Assembly (NCBI GenBank): GCA_963969365.1
Contig: OZ017748.1
Span: 1,116,001-1,180,000 of the forward strand
Length of the DNA: 64,000 bases
Source: Asterochloris sp. CNOR1
Taxonomy: Eukaryota; Chlorophyta; Trebouxiophyceae; Trebouxiales; Trebouxiaceae
Reading direction: 5' to 3'
The stretch's first letter is position 1. Each line of letters starts with the position of its first letter. Below, piece after piece: positions 56,954 through 64,000 of the stretch. The position numbers were made by a program, and so were the translations under genes. The notes under the pieces were generated by a model, which had not been told where the DNA came from, did not search any database, and saw only the letters and a list, made by a program, of their open reading frames with translations.

Positions 56954-59900
56954 TCATGACCGACTCTGGGCTTCAGAATCTGCATTGATCACAGCCTTGA
57001 CCTGCAAGGGGGCCAGAGATGGCAGTGAGCCCAGGCTTGGAGGGACTTGATGAAGGACTGAGTGCACCCATGACTGTGTGCCCTGCACAGAGCATCGCCG
57101 TACAGACAGCAACACATCAACAAGCCCAGCAACAAGCCCAGCAGCTATTATGCTTGAAGCTTGCCCAGCTTCCTGACATGACCATTGCCCCATGTCTTGT
57201 GGTCTCTTTTGCCTGTATGGTACTTACCTCCTGCACAGCCTCCTTCAGGGGATGGCCGCCTTCTGCAACTGGGCCTGTGCTCGTAGTGTCCTCCACTGCA
57301 TCCTGTTCATGCTCAACAATGTCCTCTGCAGAGCAAGAGCTGCAGTGTTTACACCCCTCGGCGTGCAAGGCAAAGATGGCATTGGCGACAGGAAGAAGGT
57401 GGAGCTTGTGTTGATCAGCTACGGCAAGGCCACCAATCTGGGGCACTTGGCATGAACCAGTCGTAGACATTAGCCAGTCAAGGAGCGCTATCTCAAGAGT
57501 GGTAAGCGCCACAGCTGACTATGTCTAGAGGCAGAGCACCCACCACAGCAAGATGCCCAGAGCAGCCGCGTCAAGAGGCGCTTCACATTATTTCCACACC
57601 CAGCTACGGCAAGGGAACTCCTGGCCTAGCCCCCACAGCCAGGCCCACGACAAGAGGCAGGGCCACCAGCAAAGGCCGTTTCCACGCAGCCAGACGTGTC
57701 AAGTGGCAGGGCTCTCACCAAGTTCTTCTTCGTCTTGGATGTTCCCACCCTCTGCCTGCTCAATGGTACTCTCCTGCCGGACTATGCCATCTTCACCTGC
57801 ACAGATGTGTTCCACTGAGTCTGAAGGGAGTGGTGACAGCTTTACGCCTGAGCGGGGTCGGCGGGCATCCTGGCTGCTGAAGGAGCCCGGACTAAATGCG
57901 TCCAGGGCCTAGCATGCATGGCAGCGCCCCTTGCTGATGACCAAATGCAACCCACCCTTGACGCGGATGTGCTTCCTGTAGCCTGGGTTGGTGGTGAACA
58001 GGAGCTCAGTGTAAGGAATGGGCGGGCTGGTGGCGTCAGGATACCGAGCAAACACCTCCTGGATGTGCTCTGTGAAGTTGACGACCTTCACTGTGTCACT
58101 CTTGCCACCATGGGGCCCCACGATGAAAATCCGCTCCTGCAGGAGGTGGCAGAAGCAGGGTGAGCACGGTGCCAGCAGCAGAATGTCGATGGCTTGCCTG
58201 CATTTGCAAGCCTCTTAGGCTGCTGAGCAGAGACTCAGCATGACTAGCTATCTAACTCACAGTGTCATCTGCCTGCCTGAGGGAACAGGTCACAACACAA
58301 CTGCTCGCCTCATCTGAGTGAAGTGCTCATGCACAACAGAGTGCCTGCATTTGCCTCTTTGAGATGCTCACAGCATCGGTGCAAGCATCAGGCTGCCAGC
58401 TGCGCTGGAGCAGCAAAGCTTGTGAGCAGGGGCAGACAGGTCAAACCTTGGGGATGCCCGCCGCTAGGTAGGCGCGGATGTCTGTCGGTGTGTTGCCGTA
58501 AGCAGCATAAAGCAGCAGGCCCTTGGACTTGAGCATCTCCATGTAAGCAACCTGCAGGAGTCAGCACCGACTCGCAGCTCCGCACTGTGTCAGACAAAGG
58601 AATGTTGTGCACCAGCAGCAGATACAACTCAAGCCTGACTAGAGTTGCATGGGTGCCTGTACATAGAGTGCTCATCACAGGCTACTCAGCTACCCAGCTG
58701 CCAAGAAGCATGCTGACCTTGAAGTTCCCGACTGATACATAGATGGGCAGCGTGGGCAGGTGGGTTCGGGTTAGGTGGATAGGCCCAGGGGGGTAATGAT
58801 GCCTGATGAGCCACTCTGCAGCCAGGCCCGAGATGGGTGTCAAAACTTGGCCTGAGCAGGTCCTTCCAGCTGCTGACCTGCCCAGCCCAGGCGCCACACT
58901 GAGGCAGCGCGGGCCAGACACTCACCTGCCCAGCCCAGATGCAGCCACACAGCACTGAAAGAAGATAAGGTGCACTGGAGCTTGCCTGTCCAGTGCCGAT
59001 GAAGACAGGAGACCACACAACTGCTGCAAGGGGTGGGGCCTGACACCCTGATCACACAAGCCTTGGCAGGCAAGGCCAGGCCGCCCTCACCAAGGGTGAG
59101 GTTGTAGTAGCTACCCTGCCGGCCAGAAAGGTAGATGGGCTGGTAGCCCTTTGCTGCCCATGCCCTAACGGTGTGTAGAGCATGCTTGCGCGCCTTGATG
59201 TCGTATGCATGCGACATGCTCTGCGCTGCTGCTGTGGAGCCTGCTGCAGCGTCCAGCGCAAACCTGCAGTGCAGCACAGATGAAGCTCTTTTGGCATTGC
59301 ATGTAGCAGCTGCCACCAGCTCCATGGATTTCAAAGCATGATCACGTACTCTGAGGAGCAAATAACAGCCTGCAGGCTCGCAAGCTGGAGCCAGTCTAAG
59401 GGAGCCCAGGACCCCACAGGCTCTTATCAGCAGGGAACAGCACCCCTGCTCTGCCAAATGAAGCCGGCATCACTGGTGCGTCCAGCAACAGCAGCGGGGC
59501 GCTACATAGCTAAGCTCCAAGCTCCAGAAGCAAGCCAGGCTTACATTGTGACAACCTCCTGGTCCCCCACAGTGATGGTGCCGTCCATGTCAAACACAAT
59601 GCACTTGGTGCCCTGCAGCCAGGCCATCAGGTTGCATCACCAAGTATGCATCACCGCAGCTGCAGGCAACCAGCCTGCAGCACTGCACAGCAGCACAGAG
59701 CAGCACCAGCAGCAGCTAGGCATCACAGAGTGCAAGGGCAGTGCCAGTCTGCGGGGCTGTGCTTATGCCGGACGCTGCCATATCATAACAGGAGCAATCC
59801 CCACAGCCCTGCATAGGCAGAAGCGGGGCATGCTGGTAACGCGTGGCACCACAGAAAGGCTTGCCGGCTCGAGGATGTACATGGAGCCCTTGGCATAGGT

Positions 59901-62900
59901 ATTGTCCTCGGGTAGCAGGCCAACAATGTTATAGTGGCCTGGCGTGGTCCACACATTGTCAGGCACGGGCACACCACGCAGCTGTCCCTGTAGGCATGAC
60001 CAAGGAACAAAGACTCAGTAGGTACACATGGCTGAATGTCATCATCAGAGAAGGCTGCCATGCTGTCCCTGCCGAAGCCCATAGAGCCCTACCTGCCGCT
60101 CACGAACATTGCGAGATGCATGCAGGCAAGCTGATGAACATCAAGGATGCCAGCGGCAGCACACCGCTGATGTTTGGGCACGGGATGAACTCAGGCAAAG
60201 GAGGGAGGGTTCACCTTTTTGTCAGTCCTGTACACACCGATAAACTGCACTGATGCCACAGTCAGAGCCCTCTGATCCTGTGCCTTATTGATGAATAGGA
60301 AGACCTTCCGTTTGCCTGCAGGCATGGCATGGCCCTGGACAGCGCGGCTGACGGTTGTTGGCACCCCTGCTAGGCTGTGACAAGGCCGCCATCAGCAAGA
60401 CGGGGCTTCACACAAGCTGCATAGCAATGTTACTGAAGCGCTGAGGTCTGTATGAGGCAGTCGCATCCTGCCCCAATGATAGCAACATGGGTGGCTGCCT
60501 CCACCTGTGGCATGCCAATCAGAAGTGCAGAGTCAGACATGCACAGACGCTGCGTGAACACTCTAGTCGCGAGACATTCTCTCAATTGAAGGCAGTGGCC
60601 AGTCCCCATCCCAAAGCAATTCATGAATGCTAAGTGCAGACCACCACGCAACCTTACTTGCGGGGCGCCCTAGCCCGTACTCAAAGGTCCCGCTGATGAA
60701 GGGCTCCACCTGCTGTCCAATAGCAATGGTGGCTGGGCCCTTGCCGTTGTTGGCTTGCTGCTCCTTGCTGGTGCCCAGCTCCTGCAGACAGGCAGGACCG
60801 CTCCTCAGCACCTTGCCCGTGCAGGGTGGCTCAAGCAGGTATGCCATGCAGGGATCGTGTTGTTGAAAGCACAGCTTGCTGCACAGCTTGCTGCACAGTG
60901 CTGGCTACAGCAACTGTAACCACCAAGTGTTGGCGTCTGAATGCTAGGGCAAAGGCACCCCGGCATGCCCTCTTTTTGGCTGTGTTGGTGGGCGGTCCGT
61001 AGGGCTGTGACGGCGCAGGCAGGCCGATGCCTTGCTTCATGGCGCCCTGCTCTACGCTTGTGCAACAGCAGGCAGGCTTGACAAGGCGGGTAACCTGCAG
61101 ACTGACCTCAATGGCTCCCTGGTGCTGCTCTTGCACTGCCTCCACAGAGTCCAGGCGCTCACTCATGGCCAGCATGAGGGCCAGCAGCTGCTCTTTAAGA
61201 GCGGCCACCTCAGGGCTGTCCTCCTCCTGCAGGGCGACAGAGAGCTTCTGAGTGCTGGGCTGGTCAAGCCTATGAGGCACCCAAGGATCCACTCTGCTGC
61301 GGTGCAGGGTCTCGGGAGTACTATGGCTACCAGTCTCGGAGCAGCATTGCTCACTCGCGCTTGACAGCTTCACGGCAGCCACTCTTGCACTGTTCCCCTT
61401 CCGCAGGGCAGCATAAAGGGTTTTGAGTGCTGAGCAACCAAGTGCTTGATGCAGCCTGCTCCAATTATATTTCGCATCGAGGGTTAGGCGTGGTGCGCCG
61501 CAAGGGACTTGAGAGGGCTATGGCTGCCAGTGTGAAGGCTGCACTGGCCCTGTCACAATAGGTTGAAGCAGCCATCTTGGGGTTGTCGTGCTCGTGCAGG
61601 GCCGTGCAGGAGGCCTCAAACTTGCAAAGCCGCCACTTAGAGGGCCAGCACCTATCCCGTGACAGCTTCCACCTCCATGCTGTCCATGCTGCAGCCCACT
61701 GCAGGGGTGCTGACGGCTGTTGTCAACGCACAGGTGCTTCACACTGGGACCAGCAGTAAGTCAGGGCCTGTTCAGGTTTTCAGGGTGAGGCACTCAGCCG
61801 GAGCAGGTGCCTGCAGCACCAGCACTCAGCAACAGATAATTACAGCAACAGATAATAATCCAATCAGCAGGCCAGTGACAATGGAGGAAGCAAGGAGCAA
61901 GGCACCTGACCACCCTCAGCAGCCAACAGACCACACCAGCCAGCAGTCTGCACAGAGCACCAGTGCCTGGCCCAGAAGCAGTCTGTGGCCCACCTTCTTC
62001 CCCAGGGTCTCCATGAGGGTGGTTTCGTGCATCACGCTGGTGTCTCTGGCCCCCTCAGCCCCCCTGTCGCCAGCCCTGGCCATGTTGGCACCCAGGCGCC
62101 ACCTGGCAGCGGCTGTCATGCCCCGCCCACTGCCACTCTTGGTCAGCAGCGTGGGCCCGCTGCCAGAACTGAAGACACTGCCGTCTCCAGAGGCGCGACT
62201 GGGGCTTCCTGGTGCATGATCGTCAGGTTCGTCTGCAGGCATGCACATACGACATGGGCAAAGCAGCTGAAGCAAGGCTGGCAGCAGGGCCAGAGCTAGC
62301 GTGGGGCAAATACACAAGCAGGCCAAGAGCTGCCCATGGGCTTGCCCCTGCAGGAGAGTGCAACGACAGCAGCAGCTGGGCAAGCTCTGGTCAGACATTC
62401 TGTTGGCAGTGGCAGCTCATGAGCCACCACACAATGCCCACAAAACATGCCTGGGTTTGTTAGTGCATGTGTGTTGCCCAAAGCAGATGCTGCTGTTGCC
62501 TTCAGAACTGCACTCCAGCCGGTGCTGCATGCACTGACAGCTCACCGTCCCGACTGCCCTTAGAGTTGTAGATGTTGTCGTGCGACATCATCCAATGGTT
62601 GACCTGGCTGAAGTACTGAATAGCCGACATGGCCCCCACCCCCTGCAGCACAGTACTGGTATGGCTGGCTTCAACAGGTCAGTTCAGGCCAGAGCAGTTG
62701 TGGGTGCCCAGTGAGCACCAGTACACTTAGGGTGTGCTGCGACGGCCAGCTATGCACCCTGCAAGCCCGCGTGTACAGCCGCTCACTCTTGTGGCCTGAG
62801 TGAGCTTGAGGGCCGCTGTGCAGTTGTTGGCTTCCGTGAGAAGCCTGCACATTGCCACTTCAGAGGGATGACACCTGCCAACACTCATAAGCTGTGGAGC

Positions 62901-63703
62901 TTCCCTGCAGGAAGCAGCCCACCCTACTTCTGCCGCTACCTAGGCCTGCCTGCCAGGCAGCAGCCCAACAAGGCAGCAGCCCACAAGGCAGCAGCCCAAC
63001 AAGGCAGCAGCCCAACAATGCAGCAGCCCAACTTACCCTGCCTGAGGCATGTTTACAGCCACCTGCAACTGGTGCACGCGCTGCGCTCAGTGATGGCCAC
63101 CTGCGCTGCGTGCCATGTCAACAGCTTGCAAGGGGCACCCCCTGACTCAGCACCTACACGCTGGGTAACATGCTGGGCCGGGTGGATCCCCGGGAATGGG
63201 CATGGGAACCACAAGTTCCAGTGCAGGGGCTCACCATGAGCCCCTCGGCCAGGGAGCGACCCAGCGGAGGGGTGCCTGCCACTGGACCTGGCGCATGAGG
63301 AGCTTGGAGTAGCGCAAGTGAAAGCTTGAAGGGAGCTGTGCGCCCCCAGAGCCAGGCAGGAGCCCACAGCAGCACTGCCACTATGCCTCACCAGGAACTG
63401 GCGCATGCGGCACTTGTGATATCATGAAATTGCCTGTACCACAGTCAGGCAACTCATAGGGGCACAAACGTTGCATTGTGATGCTTCGCCGCCATGACTC
63501 ACCAGGAACTGGCGCATGCGGCGCTTGTTGATGACCACTTGGCTTGCATGCTCATAGCTGCCCTCATCCTTGGTGTCTCGCAGCCACTTGTAGTCTGCCG
63601 TGACCTTCACAGAGCCCACCACCTTGTCGGAGTTGTGGAGGTCTGTCAGCTGCCACTGGTGATCATGGTTGCCCTGCGCAATCTCTGTGATGGGCACAAT
63701 CGC
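56954..63703 (-). CDS. LNS2/lipin-type HAD-domain protein, 5' end off window
   Basis: LNS2 domains are HAD-fold phosphatidate-sensing or phosphatidate-phosphatase domains found in lipins and PITPNM proteins. Sixteen phase-consistent exons, 5' to 3': 63703-63503, 62642-62546, 62232-61994, 61620-61557, 61429-61107, 60781-60658, 60369-60215, 59987-59841, 59612-59545, 59263-59091, 58815-58718, 58551-58447, 58136-57956, 57796-57719, 57514-57228, 57001-56954; about 795 aa in the window. The N-terminal part is C2-like (DHQWQLTDLHNSDKVVGSVK), then a linker with a coiled coil (SPEVAALKEQLLALMLAMSE). The LNS2 core has CIVFDMDGTITVGDQE (complete DxDGT), AAKGYQPIYLSGRQGSYYN, LLYAAYGNTPTDIRAYLAAG and IFIVGPHGGKSDTVKVVNF. 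The donor at 57956 (GTGGGT) bypasses an apparent TAG at 57909 and adds an acidic tail of about 137 aa of unknown function. The intact DxDGT suggests possible catalysis; substrate unproven. Confidence 0.82.
62955..63032. repeat. 16-bp tandem repeat, about five copies
   Basis: Repeats of GGCAGCAGCCCAACAA, some one base shorter, in the first visible intron of the LNS2 gene. Confidence 0.85.
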
Positions 63704-64000
63704 CTGCAGGCAGGGCCAGGTAGAGACGGGATCGCAGTCACACCCAGCCAGAGTGCGGCACAGCCATGATGTCCTGACCAAGCGGTGGCAGCACTGCCCC
63801 AGGGGTGACTCAGTAGCACCAGGTGCTGTACCCCTGCTGGCTGTGCACCCACGAGGATGTGCAAGTGGCGCCATCTGCCTGATCTGCTGCCTGCAGGGCT
63901 GTCACTAGCAACAGCGCGCAGCTGTAACAAGCCAAAGGCAGGCTGCGCCCACCTGGCCACAGTAAGGAGGCTTCCCGGGCAATCACTTGAGCTTGTGTCG

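Noticed and set aside
57909-57911. TAG as the stop codon of the LNS2 gene, or a reassigned TAG codon because the frame stays open beyond it
   Set aside because: A better GT donor at 57956 lies upstream and the next acceptor at 57796 joins in phase, removing the TAG with an intron. Other genes in the window end normally at TAG, TGA and TAA.
62955-63032. Short regular repeats as a CRISPR array
   Set aside because: Units are contiguous 16-bp tandem copies with no spacers, inside an intron of a nuclear gene.

Overview
The window is nuclear DNA from a eukaryote, most likely a chlorophyte green alga. The evidence is GC-rich sequence, genes broken into many short exons by 100-800 bp GT-AG introns whose 3' ends usually read CTGCAG, plant-type orthologues (an ETG1/MCMBP protein, a STA1/PRPF6 protein, a plant-type Sec20 and a Maf protein), a cilium gene (CFAP99) and TGTAA motifs downstream of several stop codons. 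A trebouxiophyte-like lineage is my inference; nothing in the sequence fixes the genus. No rRNA, tRNA, CRISPR array or bacterial operon was seen. Exon models below were built by hand and checked for splice-phase continuity.

Layout. 254-1640 (-): Sec20/BNIP1 SNARE, 3' end off the window. 1822-5971 (+): MCM-binding protein, divergent from Sec20 across 181 bp. 6548-17482 (+): a 19-exon gene whose protein has a disordered N-terminus, an APAF1-type winged helix and helical linker, and about 15 WD40 repeats, but no P-loop nucleotide-binding module. 17938-25271 (-): CFAP99-like ciliary coiled-coil protein. 26130-27024 (-): Maf nucleotide pyrophosphatase. 28461-33298 (+): GNAT-fold protein with a Q-rich tail. 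33505-42739 (-): PRPF6/STA1 splicing factor. 56954-63703 (-): LNS2/lipin-type HAD protein, 5' end off the window.

Between PRPF6 and LNS2 (about 43-56 kb) lies an accessory island. It holds an intronless orphan gene (43080-44159), a truncated and about 99% identical copy of a Crinkler-like REase exon (44797-45284), four copies of a short inverted-repeat element (45954-48254), a relic ORF with an in-frame stop, an uninterrupted Crypton-like tyrosine recombinase gene (48839-51870, -), a head-to-head Crinkler-like REase-kinase gene (52094-55052, +), and a decayed second copy of the recombinase gene (55304-55690). The REase-kinase gene therefore sits between an intact and a dead recombinase copy.

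The most unusual genome-scale pattern is that many introns contain diverged duplicates of the exon edge next to them (splice site plus 20-80 bp of coding sequence), sometimes as clear tandem arrays of about 185 bp. I call these exon-edge echoes. They occur in at least seven unrelated genes here and suggest that introns in this genome grow by tandem duplication across exon-intron junctions.
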